64,000 nt of DNA, from NCBI GenBank assembly GCA_014379405.1, contig JACMLU010000012.1, positions 1 through 64,000 on the forward strand. The letters run 5' to 3'. A model generated the notes under the pieces. That model saw only the letters and a list, made by a program, of their open reading frames with translations, was not told where the DNA came from and made no database searches. The position numbers and the translations under genes were made by a program. The stretch comes from Flavobacterium sp. GTDB lineage: Bacteria; Bacteroidota; Bacteroidia; Flavobacteriales; Flavobacteriaceae. Below are positions 8,593 to 16,662 of the stretch, piece by piece. The stretch's first letter is position 1; each line of letters starts with the position of its first letter.

Positions 8593-10128
8593 ATGAAAAA
8601 AGTATTCAATTTATTTGATTTATCGCAAAAGGTAAATTACAAAACCGAAATATTGGCGGGATTAACCGTTGCCATGACAATGATTCCTGAATCACTTTCG
8701 TTTGCAATTTTGGCAGGTTTTCCTCCGTTGGTGGGGCTTTACGGAGCATTTATTATGGGATTGGTTACCGCCGTTTTTGGTGGTCGTCCTGGACTAATTT
8801 CAGGCGGAGCTGGTGCAACCGTAATTGTCTTAATCGCTTTGATGAAATCGCACGGAATTGAATTTGTGTTTGGCGCCATAGCCTTGGCAGGAGTGATTCA
8901 AATTCTGGTCGGATTGTTCAAATTGGGAAAATTCATTAGATTGGTGCCGCAACCCGTTATGTTCGGATTTGTCAACGGACTGGCAATCATCATTTTTATG
9001 TCGCAATTGGAACAATTCAAAACCATAATTAACGGACAAACCGAATGGTTGACAGGAGCTCCTTTCTTAATTATGGCAGGTTTAGTATTGCTTACCATTG
9101 CCATTGTTGTCTTGTTGCCCAAAATTACAAAAGCTATTCCAGCTTCTTTGGTGGCGATAATGATTGTATTTGCCGTGGTTTTAATTTTTAATATTGATAC
9201 TAAGCAAGTCGAAGATATCGCTGCCGTGAATGGTAGTTTGCCTCCGTTTCACATTCCCAATTTCCCTTTTACCATTGAAAATTTTCAAATTATCCTTCCC
9301 TATGGTTTGATAATGGCCGCCGTGGGTTTGACCGAAGGATTGCTAACTTTAAATCTAGTGGATGAAATAACAGGTACTAAAGGCAACAGCAACAGGGAAT
9401 GTTTGGCTCAAGGAAGTGCCAATATCTTGAATGGCTTTTTCTTCGGAATGGGTGGCTGTCCAATGATTGCACAAACTTTGGTGAATCTTTCAGCAGGCTC
9501 GAGAGCAAGACTTTCGGGAATTGTGGCTGCACTGACTATTTTGATAATTATTTTGATTGGTGCACCGGTGATCGGAAAACTACCAATGGCTGCCTTGACT
9601 GGAGTGATGATTATGGTGGCAATGGGTACTTTTGAATGGGCTAGTTTACGAATTTTCAAACGTATGCCGATGTCCGACATTTTTGTGATGATTGTGGTGA
9701 TGCTGATTACGGTTTTCCTTCACAATTTGGCATTGGCAGTTTTGATTGGCGTGATTATTTCTGCTTTGGTTTTTGCTTGGGACAATGCCAAACGAATCCG
9801 TGCCCGAAAATTTACAGATGAAAACGGCGTGAAGCATTACGAGATTTTTGGGCCTTTATTTTTTGGTTCCGTGACCGCTTTTGAAGAAAAGTTTGAGGTG
9901 TCGAATGACCCAAACAAAGTGATAATCGACTTCAAAGAAAGTCGTGTCGTGGATATGTCGGCTATTGAAGCATTGAACGCAATAACAAATCGCTATCACA
10001 AAGTGGGTAAAAAAGTGCATTTGCGCCATTTGAGCCAAGATTGCATCACTTTATTAAAAAATGCCGAAGCGATTATAGACGTGAATATTATGAATGATCC
10101 ACTTTATTTGGTTGTGGACAAAGCCTAA
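8593..10128 (+). CDS. SulP/SLC26 family anion transporter with STAS domain
   Basis: A 511-residue protein. About 11-14 membrane segments cover residues 15-390. The SulP core opens with 'LAGLTVAMTMIPESLSFAILAG', and 'VNGLAIIIFMSQLEQFK' follows in the middle. A cytoplasmic STAS domain occupies about 415-505 (VIIDFKESRVVDMSAIEAL). SulP proteins move sulfate, bicarbonate or other anions by H+ or Na+ symport. The 'FVNGLAI' segment and overall layout resemble BicA/SulP bicarbonate-type members, but substrate cannot be read from sequence. It is monocistronic and divergent from the ars operon. Confidence 0.93.
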   Translation: MKKVFNLFDLSQKVNYKTEILAGLTVAMTMIPESLSFAILAGFPPLVGLYGAFIMGLVTAVFGGRPGLISGGAGATVIVLIALMKSHGIEFVFGAIALAGVIQILVGLFKLGKFIRLVPQPVMFGFVNGLAIIIFMSQLEQFKTIINGQTEWLTGAPFLIMAGLVLLTIAIVVLLPKITKAIPASLVAIMIVFAVVLIFNIDTKQVEDIAAVNGSLPPFHIPNFPFTIENFQIILPYGLIMAAVGLTEGLLTLNLVDEITGTKGNSNRECLAQGSANILNGFFFGMGGCPMIAQTLVNLSAGSRARLSGIVAALTILIIILIGAPVIGKLPMAALTGVMIMVAMGTFEWASLRIFKRMPMSDIFVMIVVMLITVFLHNLALAVLIGVIISALVFAWDNAKRIRARKFTDENGVKHYEIFGPLFFGSVTAFEEKFEVSNDPNKVIIDFKESRVVDMSAIEALNAITNRYHKVGKKVHLRHLSQDCITLLKNAEAIIDVNIMNDPLYLVVDKA

Positions 10129-10204
10129 TTAATTATCTAATTTTGATAAGCTTTCCTAATATAGGATAATCTTTAATCAGACAACTCAACGGACTTTAGC
10201 CAAT

Positions 10205-10238
10205 AAAAAAAGCCTCGAATGGCTTCGAAGCTTTTGCG
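10205..10238 (-). terminator. Intrinsic terminator of the SRPBCC gene (copy 1 of a repeated terminator)
   Basis: On the minus strand a 10-bp stem AAGCTTCGAA / TTCGAGGCTT closes a GCCA loop and runs into a T-tract. It starts one base after the SRPBCC stop codon. The same stem with a different loop recurs at 10770-10803 after tRNA-His. Confidence 0.85.
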
Positions 10239-10239
10239 A

Positions 10240-10701
10240 TTACAATGCCATTCTAATTAATACCTTTTCGAGCCGGTCGAAGTTTTCCTCGTTTTTGTCC
10301 ACCACGAAGGGTTTTAATTTATTGCATTCTTCAGGAGAATTAAAAATCATTCTAAAAACAATTTTGGTCTTTTCGCTGGTTATTGCTTCAAAAGTGAACA
10401 CCACTTGAAACAGGGGTTTGGAAATACGCTTCCAGGCTATAAGACTCGGTTTCTCGATTTTTAAAAATTCGCATTCATTGGGATAGTTTCCTTTATCGGC
10501 GCCGTGCATGATAAAACTCCATTTGCCGCCCGGTCTGAAGTCAAATTCGTTGAACGTGTTGGTAAAACCAGCCGGTCCCCACCAATTTTTCAAATGATTT
10601 GGGTCAGTCCAAGCAGAAAAAACAAGCTCTTGAGAAGCATTAACAATTCGGGAACTGACAATTTCGCATTCTGGCTTTGTTGGAAATATTTCTGGTGTCA
10701 T
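10240..10701 (-). CDS. SRPBCC / AHSA1 domain protein
   Basis: A 153-residue protein started at the ATG complementary to 10699-10701. The frame is open further upstream but there runs into the tRNA-His gene, so the longer version is rejected. The AHSA1-type START-like fold is recognised from 'VFSAWTDPNHLKNWWGPAGF' (about 20-40), 'FRPGGKWSFIMHG' and the C-terminal helix. Such proteins bind hydrophobic ligands and many act as stress or polyketide-type helpers; the ligand here is unknown. The gene lies downstream of tRNA-His, flanked by two near-identical terminators. Confidence 0.9.
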   Translation of the reverse strand: MTPEIFPTKPECEIVSSRIVNASQELVFSAWTDPNHLKNWWGPAGFTNTFNEFDFRPGGKWSFIMHGADKGNYPNECEFLKIEKPSLIAWKRISKPLFQVVFTFEAITSEKTKIVFRMIFNSPEECNKLKPFVVDKNEENFDRLEKVLIRMAL

Positions 10702-10769
10702 TTTACAACTCTTTGATGGTTTGGCTAATTTACAAAAAATATTATTTCTCCCATGAAACTTTACCCCAC

Positions 10770-10803
10770 AAAAAAAGCCTCGAATTTCTTCGAAGCTTTT
10801 GCG
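10770..10803 (-). terminator. Intrinsic terminator of tRNA-His (copy 2 of the repeated terminator)
   Basis: The same 10-bp stem as at 10205-10238 with a GAAA tetraloop, followed on the minus strand by a T-tract. It begins a few bases beyond the tRNA 3' end. The two 34-bp copies differ only at two positions in the loop. Confidence 0.85.
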
Positions 10804-10808
10804 TTCTG

Positions 10809-10883
10809 GGTGGCTGACCGGGTTCGAACCGGCGACCCTCGGCACCACAAACCAATACTCTAACCAGCTGAGCTACAACCACC
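10809..10883 (-). tRNA. tRNA-His (anticodon GTG)
   Basis: The minus strand folds into a complete cloverleaf. The acceptor is GTGGTTG / CAGCCAC, with the D-arm GCTCAGCTGGTTAGAG and the T-arm GCCGG-TTCGAAC-CCGGT. The anticodon stem TTGGT / GCCGA carries the loop TTGTGGT, giving anticodon GTG. The extra 5' G(-1) facing C73, diagnostic of histidine tRNA, is present (complement of 10883 and 10809). CCA is not encoded. Confidence 0.97.
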
Positions 10884-10944
10884 ATTTTTAACGAGTGCAA
10901 ATATAGCACTAAAGTTTGCTTTTGCAAACAAAAATAAAAAAAAA

Positions 10945-11661
10945 TTATATTAAATCTCCTAAACTATTGACTCCCAAATATCTTTCGACCGTAAAACCTT
11001 CGGCATAATCAACGCCAATTAATCTTCCCAGGTCTTGGGCGCGGTAATTTAGGCTGTCCAGGAAGTTTTTTGAAGCAATCGGTGTTTCGGGTTCGTCGGA
11101 ATTTGGATTGTAAAATTGAGAACCGTAAGCCAAAATAGATGCTATTCTTTTATCATTGTAACCTGTAATGTCCACCACAAAATCGGGTGTAATGTTTTTC
11201 CATTGCATATAATGGTATACCAATTTAGGTCGCCAAGCTTGTTGTTTTACGCCCTTGTGTTCTGTTTCGATTTTCATCAAACCCGAAAGAAAACAAGCAT
11301 CCGAAACCAGTTTACTGCCTTTGCCGTGATCGATATGACGATCGTCAATGGCATTACAAATCACGATTTCGGGCTGGTATTTGCGAATCATTTCAATGAT
11401 TTTCAATTGATGTGCTTCGTCATTAATAAAAAATCCGTCACGCATATCCAAATTCTCTCTAACGGAAATACCCAATATTTTGGCAGCCGCAGCGGATTCC
11501 TGATTCCTGATTTCGACAGAACCACGAGTTCCGAGTTCGCCACGTGTCAAATCAACGATTCCCACTGTTTTTCCCAAAGCGATTTCCTTGGCCAGTGTTC
11601 CGCCACAGCCTAATTCTACATCGTCAGGATGCGCACCGAATGCTAATATGTCTAGTTTCAT
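10945..11661 (-). CDS. bshB1: Bacillithiol biosynthesis deacetylase BshB1
   Basis: A 238-residue PIG-L/LmbE-type zinc deacetylase. The zinc motif is AHPDD (His11, Asp13, Asp14), completed by His109 and His112 in DDRHIDHGKG. 'ELGCGGTLAKE' and 'DLTRGELGTRGS' match BshB1 closely. It removes acetate from N-acetylglucosaminyl-malate, the second step of bacillithiol synthesis. BshA and BshC are not in this window, as is common because the genes are scattered in Bacteroidota. It lies between tRNA-His and the menaquinone genes on the same strand. Confidence 0.95.
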   Translation of the reverse strand: MKLDILAFGAHPDDVELGCGGTLAKEIALGKTVGIVDLTRGELGTRGSVEIRNQESAAAAKILGISVRENLDMRDGFFINDEAHQLKIIEMIRKYQPEIVICNAIDDRHIDHGKGSKLVSDACFLSGLMKIETEHKGVKQQAWRPKLVYHYMQWKNITPDFVVDITGYNDKRIASILAYGSQFYNPNSDEPETPIASKNFLDSLNYRAQDLGRLIGVDYAEGFTVERYLGVNSLGDLI

Positions 11662-11697
11662 TTACTATCTTCTTTAAGTTTTCTTTAATAGTGATAA

Positions 11698-11737
11698 CAA
11701 TTTCAATGGCAATTTCAATGGCAATTTCAATGGCAAT
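11698..11737. repeat. Three perfect tandem copies of a 12-bp unit plus a partial copy
   Basis: The unit CAATTTCAATGG occurs at 11698-11709, 11710-11721 and 11722-11733, with a partial CAAT after it. It lies 37 bp upstream of the bshB1 start, in the leader or promoter zone. A looser array of 'aatctaaa' follows at about 11743-11785 and overlaps the 3' end of the isochorismate synthase gene. Confidence 0.9.
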
Positions 11738-11766
11738 GAAAAAATCTAAAATCGTTAATCTGCAAT

Positions 11767-12822
11767 CTAAAATCTAAAATCTAAAACCTTTTTCATTGTT
11801 GCCGACTTGTTGCTGCTTTCCTCCCACTCTTTTTCGGGAATGCTGTCTTTTGTAATGCCGCAACCCATAAATAAATGCACTTGAGAATCACCAATTTCCA
11901 TACAGCGCAAATTTACAAACAAATCTGTTTGGTCTTCGATATTTAATTCCCCGAGAAAACCCGTGTAAAAAGTGCGGTCGTAATTTTCGTTTTCCAATAT
12001 AAAAGCTTTTGAATTCTCTTTTGGAAAGCCACAAACTGCAGGTGTTGGATGCAATAACTGCACAACTTCCCTCAAACTGGAACTCGAATTAAATGTACCC
12101 GAAATATCAGTTTTGATGTGCCATATACTTCCTGCTTTTAGACTGTAGGGTTTGGAAACGACCACTTCGGAAGCGACATTTTTTAATTTTTCCACAATGT
12201 AATCCGTGACGAATTGCTGTTCTTCTTGTTCTTTTTTAGGCCAAACCACTTCATCGGAACCTTTGTCTTTTTGCGTTCCTGCCAAAGCTATTGTTTTGAA
12301 TTCAGTATTATTTGCTTTCAACAATTGTTCTGGTGTCGCACCCAACCAACTGCCTACTTTTGGATGGTAAAAGCAATAGACGAAAGTAGTTGGATACAAC
12401 TGAGCCATCTTTTCGAAAGCAGAAACTAAATCAAAATCGACCAAGTTCAGGGTTTCTTTTCGCGACAAAACTACCTTTTTGAATTCCTTGTTTTCAATGG
12501 CTTGAATGCCTTTGGCAACCAAAGTTTCGAAATTATTTTTGGATGTTATATTTGTTAAACCTAGTTCTTTATCCAAAACCGTAATTTCCTTTTTTTGGAA
12601 TGCGGCACTGATTCGTTCGGACTGGTTTTCGGGAATCAATAGTGTTTTACTTCCGTCGAAAGAGGCAAAAACAAAGCCATTTTCGGCAAAGTCGGTTGCT
12701 TCAAACAGGCTGTCATTTCGTTGAAAAATACCGTTAACAGTAGTGTGATTTGGTTTTTTATAAATAACAAATGGAAGGTTTTGACCCAATTGCTGGACAG
12801 CTTTTTCTAAAATTAGTTTCAT
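11767..12822 (-). CDS. menF: Isochorismate synthase (chorismate-binding enzyme)
   Basis: A 351-residue member of the anthranilate/isochorismate synthase family. Conserved blocks are KVVLSRKE (about residue 118), 'FKTIALAGTQ', 'IWHIKTDISG', the LHPTPAVCGFP motif and the C-terminal 'FMGCGITKDSIPEKEW'. It converts chorismate to isochorismate. The overlapping upstream hotdog thioesterase gene (4-bp ATGA overlap) points to menaquinone rather than siderophore synthesis, since a DHNA-CoA thioesterase is a later step of that route. Other men genes are not in the window. Confidence 0.9.
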   Translation of the reverse strand: MKLILEKAVQQLGQNLPFVIYKKPNHTTVNGIFQRNDSLFEATDFAENGFVFASFDGSKTLLIPENQSERISAAFQKKEITVLDKELGLTNITSKNNFETLVAKGIQAIENKEFKKVVLSRKETLNLVDFDLVSAFEKMAQLYPTTFVYCFYHPKVGSWLGATPEQLLKANNTEFKTIALAGTQKDKGSDEVVWPKKEQEEQQFVTDYIVEKLKNVASEVVVSKPYSLKAGSIWHIKTDISGTFNSSSSLREVVQLLHPTPAVCGFPKENSKAFILENENYDRTFYTGFLGELNIEDQTDLFVNLRCMEIGDSQVHLFMGCGITKDSIPEKEWEESSNKSATMKKVLDFRF

Positions 12823-13259
12823 TCTTGATTTTCAATTTTTCTCTTTGGCAATACCATCGTAGTCAATTTACAAAGCGAAATTAGTGCGTCCTTTTCATCT
12901 GTAATTCGAATTTCCCACAAATGAATACTGCTTCCTTTGTGAATAATTCTTGCCGTAGCCGTTACAATTCCATCTCTTTTGGATTTCAAATGATTGGCTG
13001 TGATTTCAATTCCGCGGACTTCACTATGTTTTGAATTGACATACAAAAAAGAAGCGGCACTGCCCACGCTTTCGGCCAAAGCCACCGAAGCACCACCATG
13101 CAGTAATCCCATCGGTTGATGCACGGAAGGATTTACAGGCATTGTTGCTACTAAATAATCAGGACCAGCATCGACATATTTAATATTCAGCGTTTGCATT
13201 AGAGTATTTTTCGAAATTTCGTTGCAATATTGAAGGACTGTATCTTTGTCGAATGTCAT
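12819..13259 (-). CDS. menI: Hotdog-fold thioesterase, probable DHNA-CoA thioesterase
   Basis: A 146-residue PaaI/MenI-type hotdog protein. The catalytic region reads 'HQPMGLLHGGASVALAESVGSAAS', with the conserved HGG and a downstream Glu as in YbgC/PaaI thioesterases. The overlap with the isochorismate synthase gene makes 1,4-dihydroxy-2-naphthoyl-CoA its likely substrate. The assignment rests on family plus context; a general acyl-CoA thioesterase is the alternative. Confidence 0.85.
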   Translation of the reverse strand: MTFDKDTVLQYCNEISKNTLMQTLNIKYVDAGPDYLVATMPVNPSVHQPMGLLHGGASVALAESVGSAASFLYVNSKHSEVRGIEITANHLKSKRDGIVTATARIIHKGSSIHLWEIRITDEKDALISLCKLTTMVLPKRKIENQE

Positions 13260-13385
13260 GTGTTTTGTTTTAAAAATGTAAATTTATGGAAAAGATGGCT
13301 AAAACAATTGGTGTTAAAAATTCAAAATTAACAATCGCTCTTGATACGTACTAGTTTTTTCCTATTTTTACAAAAAATATAACAA

Positions 13386-14912
13386 ATGCGTCAGCTTACT
13401 TTTCTGTTTTTTATTGGAATCCTTATTACTGTCAGCTCCTGTCGAACCGATTTTGAAACCGTGCCAAGCACTGGGAATTTAGCCTTTTCGAGAGACACAA
13501 TTTATTTAGATACTGTTTTTACGAACATTGGTTCGAGTACTTATACGCTAAAAGTGTACAATCACGGTAAAAATGACATCAATATTCCGAGCATAAAATT
13601 AGGTAAGGGATTGAGTTCTAAATACAGAATGACGGTGGACGGAATGCAGGGCAATCAAGGGAAAATATTTGAAAACGTGACGCTTTTGGCCAAAGACAGC
13701 TTGTATATTTTTGTGGAAACCACCGCCAATATTGCCGATGCCAACCCAACTGATTTTTTACACACCGATCAGATATTGTTTGATGGAGGAAGCAATCTTC
13801 AAAAGGTAGAATTAGTGACACTTATTCAAGATGCTGTTTTTCTTTATCCTAAAAAGTTTGGGGATGGTATCACCGAGACACTTCCAATTGGTGATGAAGA
13901 AATTTACGGTTTCTTTTTAGACAGCAATGACCCTATTAATGGTAATGAGCTCCACTTCACCAACAAGAAACCCTATGTAATCTATGGTTACGCAGCCGTT
14001 CCTTCTGGGAAAACCGCTATTTTTGATGCAGGAACAAGAGTCCATTTTCACGCCAATTCAGGACTTATTGTGGCTTCCAATGCTTCCGTAAACGTGAATG
14101 GAGCAATTTCTACTACCGCCAAACTTGAAAACGAAGTGATATTTGAAGGCGATCGACTGGAACCCGATTACTCGGATGTTCCTGGACAATGGGGAACCAT
14201 TTGGCTTACCGATGGCAGTACCAACCACAAATTCAATCATTTGACCATTAAAAATGCAACCATCGGATTATTGATTCAGCACAACAACGGTTCAACTGTT
14301 TCTATAAAAAACACACAAATCTACGACTCTTCCAATTATGGAATTTTGGCTCAAACCGCCAAGATTAGCGGAGAGAACTTGGTTATCAACAGTGCAGGGT
14401 TGGCAGGATTGGCTTGCACTTATGGCGGGGATTATAAATTTACCCATTCTACTTTCAACAACAATTGGAACAGTTCCAGCCAAGTTTCTCTTTTAGTCAA
14501 TAATTATTATGTAGGAGCGATTCCAGAAGTGAAAGATTTGACTGCAGCCAACTTCAACAACTGCATTATTTATGGCTCTTATTCCAATGAAATGATTTTG
14601 AATAAAAGAACGGGAGCCGCATTCAATTACCAATTTAACAATTGTTTAATTAAGTTTGACAACACATCCAATCAATACACGAATCATCCTGAATACCAAT
14701 TTGCGACAGATCCAACTCATTACAATGCCATCATTCAAAATAAAAGTCCTAACTTCTTTAAAATTGCAGATAACAAACTGAATATTGACGATACTTCAGC
14801 GGCTTTCGCCAAAGGCAATGCAACATATTTAGTTCCGTTGGATATCCTGGGAAAAACCCGAACTTTACCACCTGATTTGGGAGCCTATCAAAACAAACCA
14901 TTTCCGAAATAA
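13386..14912 (+). CDS. Lipoprotein with right-handed beta-helix repeats
   Basis: A 508-residue protein with a lipoprotein signal (ITVSSCR, lipid Cys near residue 19). The N-terminal part (about 30-140, 'SRDTIYLDTVFTNIGSSTYTLKV...') looks like an immunoglobulin-like sandwich. The region from about 200 to 430 has short repeats with N and G turns ('NHLTIKNATIGLLIQHNNGSTVSIKNTQIYDSSNYGILAQ') typical of parallel beta-helices. The C-terminus ends with 'DILGKTRTLPPDLGAYQ', common in secreted beta-helix proteins. It is probably surface-exposed and carbohydrate- or matrix-related, with no catalytic residues I can name. Confidence 0.85.
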   Translation: MRQLTFLFFIGILITVSSCRTDFETVPSTGNLAFSRDTIYLDTVFTNIGSSTYTLKVYNHGKNDINIPSIKLGKGLSSKYRMTVDGMQGNQGKIFENVTLLAKDSLYIFVETTANIADANPTDFLHTDQILFDGGSNLQKVELVTLIQDAVFLYPKKFGDGITETLPIGDEEIYGFFLDSNDPINGNELHFTNKKPYVIYGYAAVPSGKTAIFDAGTRVHFHANSGLIVASNASVNVNGAISTTAKLENEVIFEGDRLEPDYSDVPGQWGTIWLTDGSTNHKFNHLTIKNATIGLLIQHNNGSTVSIKNTQIYDSSNYGILAQTAKISGENLVINSAGLAGLACTYGGDYKFTHSTFNNNWNSSSQVSLLVNNYYVGAIPEVKDLTAANFNNCIIYGSYSNEMILNKRTGAAFNYQFNNCLIKFDNTSNQYTNHPEYQFATDPTHYNAIIQNKSPNFFKIADNKLNIDDTSAAFAKGNATYLVPLDILGKTRTLPPDLGAYQNKPFPK

Positions 14913-14924
14913 AATCGGAAATGG
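14898..14924 (+). terminator. Intrinsic terminator of the beta-helix gene
   Basis: A 10-bp stem CCATTTCCGA / TCGGAAATGG encloses the stop codon and is followed shortly by a T-rich run (TGGTTTTT). The next gene is convergent. Confidence 0.7.
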
Positions 14925-14937
14925 TGGTTTTTATGAT

Positions 14938-15546
14938 TTAATAGAAGAGCTTGATGATTTTTTTAGCACTATCGGATGCGATAATTAATCCTCCAGCAAG
15001 CATAATTATATCTTTTATTACCAAACGTCCAGCTCCAGACAGATATGGAAAACCATATTGAGGAGTCTGAAAATCTCCACCTAAATTTGAAACGTAAACT
15101 TCTGGAGTTGTTATTAAAAATGTTAGCGTGATAATTGACATACCAGCTGTTAAAATCCCTCCCCAAAATCCTATTCTAGGAAACCAAATACCCAGCAATA
15201 CAGATAGCCCGATAATTACGATAACCGATCCCAGACCATAAGAAAAAGTATAGGTTCCATTACTTTTATGCCAATCTATATTCTTTTGTACTGTTTTACC
15301 TTCTAGATTTTTATACAAATTGTATTCTGCTACAGTTTCTCCTTTATCATTTTTGGTCGTATTGCCCGTGTTATGATAAAAGAATTTCATAAAAGGACTG
15401 TTTATAACGAATGGCACTATCCCATCGGCCTCATAGTTGAAAGCTTTCAAGCCTCCAATCCAAACCATTACAACGAATATTGCAACCCTAATAAAATCTA
15501 TAAAAAAACCTTGCCCTGAAGCAAAAAAATTAATAATACTTTTCAT
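14938..15546 (-). CDS. DUF417 family (YkgB/RclC-like) membrane protein
   Basis: A 202-residue inner-membrane protein with about four transmembrane segments. The opening 'FIRVAIFVVMVWIGGLKAFNYEADGIVPFVINSPFM' region is the DUF417 signature. It resembles E. coli RclC and YkgB, the former linked to reactive chlorine resistance. Its function is otherwise unknown. An AraC-family gene 72 bp upstream on the same strand recalls the RclR/RclC association, so regulation by that neighbour is plausible. Confidence 0.88.
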   Translation of the reverse strand: MKSIINFFASGQGFFIDFIRVAIFVVMVWIGGLKAFNYEADGIVPFVINSPFMKFFYHNTGNTTKNDKGETVAEYNLYKNLEGKTVQKNIDWHKSNGTYTFSYGLGSVIVIIGLSVLLGIWFPRIGFWGGILTAGMSIITLTFLITTPEVYVSNLGGDFQTPQYGFPYLSGAGRLVIKDIIMLAGGLIIASDSAKKIIKLFY

Positions 15547-15618
15547 TTCTTAATTATTTTTGATTAGAATACAAAGTTCCATAACAATTTCGAATACAAG
15601 AATGGACTAAATAGGGTT

Positions 15619-16452
15619 TTATATGGACTGTTTAGCCACAATAGAAATCCCAACATCTTCCCGGAATTTTTTTGGAGAAACACCAACTCCTTTTTTAAAG
15701 TATCTGCTAAAATAAAATTCGTCTTCAAAATTGAGTTCACTTGCAATTATCTTGATGGGCTTATAGGTTAAATGCAATAGCTTTTTAGCTTCTAACACAA
15801 TTCGATCCTGAATTAGTTTTGACGGAGATTTTCCAAAAAGTTTTTTGATTTTTTTACTAAACGCGTCTTTCGACAAACATAATTTGGAAGCATAGAACTC
15901 CACTTCTTTTGATTCTAGAAAGTGTTTGTCCAATAAAGATTGGAAGTTTAAAATCTCGTAATGTTTAGCCGGTTCTTTTACAAAATAAGTCTCATTTAGC
16001 AGTTTCTCTTTACTACATAGAGCTAAAATAAGTTGGAGATAGGATTTAACAATTGAGATATCAGAATTCAACTCCGAGAGACCCAAAATTTGCATCTTTT
16101 GGATAATCGTATTGATCTCATCGTAAACAAGTTCCGAAACCGTCACAAAAGGCTGTTGATATATATTATTAAACAAAATCCCATTGCACGCAACCTCTTT
16201 TTTATGATATTCTATACAGTAAAAATCTCCGTGGAATTGTATGCTATTTGTAAATGCAGTTGAAGAATCATGCCAATTTAAACATTGATAGGGAGCTAAA
16301 AAAAGTAAATGTCTACCTGTGGATTCATATTGCGTAAAGTCAACAGAAAAAGAAGAATCCCCGTCAACCATTATAATGTAATAGTATGGAGTCTTAATTT
16401 CGGTTGTCGTAATAGATGATTGAAATTGGTTGATTTTAATTCGTGAATCCAA
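15619..16452 (-). CDS. AraC family transcriptional regulator
   Basis: A 277-residue protein: an N-terminal cupin-like sensor (about 20-130) and a C-terminal pair of helix-turn-helix motifs (about 180-275, 'FYASKLCLSKDAFSKKIKKLFG' and 'FEDEFYFSRYFKKGVGVSPKKFRED'). No ATG lies between the upstream in-frame stop and the sensor domain. The start is therefore probably the TTG at 16450-16452; an internal ATG about 26 codons later would shave the cupin. It reads toward the DUF417 gene, its likely target by position. Confidence 0.88.
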   Translation of the reverse strand: MDSRIKINQFQSSITTTEIKTPYYYIIMVDGDSSFSVDFTQYESTGRHLLFLAPYQCLNWHDSSTAFTNSIQFHGDFYCIEYHKKEVACNGILFNNIYQQPFVTVSELVYDEINTIIQKMQILGLSELNSDISIVKSYLQLILALCSKEKLLNETYFVKEPAKHYEILNFQSLLDKHFLESKEVEFYASKLCLSKDAFSKKIKKLFGKSPSKLIQDRIVLEAKKLLHLTYKPIKIIASELNFEDEFYFSRYFKKGVGVSPKKFREDVGISIVAKQSI

Positions 16453-16603
16453 AAAGTCTGTTTTTTTTATATGTTACTGATACTGTATTTTATTTGTTCT
16501 TCCCAAATATAAACTATTTTCTTATAAATTATCCAATGCACTACTATTTTGTCGCTCACTTGATTTTTACTTGTTAATTTTTTTTAAGACTTTGCTTATC
16601 ACA

Positions 16604-16635
16604 TTTGCTCTTACTATATATTTAAACTAAATTTG
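16604..16635 (+). promoter_or_regulatory. Probable purL promoter (Bacteroidota type)
   Basis: TTTG at 16604-16607 (-33 element) and TAAATTTG at 16628-16635, an exact fit to the -7 consensus TAnnTTTG, are separated by 20 bp. The box ends 27 bp before the purL ATG. Confidence 0.65.
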
Positions 16636-16662
16636 CACCGCAATACAACAAACTACACAACA

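Noticed and set aside
10702..10927. Upstream extension of the SRPBCC frame and another minus-strand frame across 10742-10927
   Set aside because: Both are read through the tRNA-His gene and its terminator; the SRPBCC domain begins only after the ATG at 10701.
11698..11785. Possible CRISPR-like array
   Set aside because: Units of 12 and about 8 bp are directly adjacent with no unique spacers, and no cas genes are present.
11767..13259. Siderophore (entC-type) locus
   Set aside because: The overlapping partner is a hotdog thioesterase, and no entB, entE or NRPS genes are present; menaquinone synthesis explains both genes.
16633..16662. Longer purL start (TTG at 16633)
   Set aside because: The TTG is inside the TAAATTTG promoter box, while the ATG at 16663 gives a normal N-terminus.
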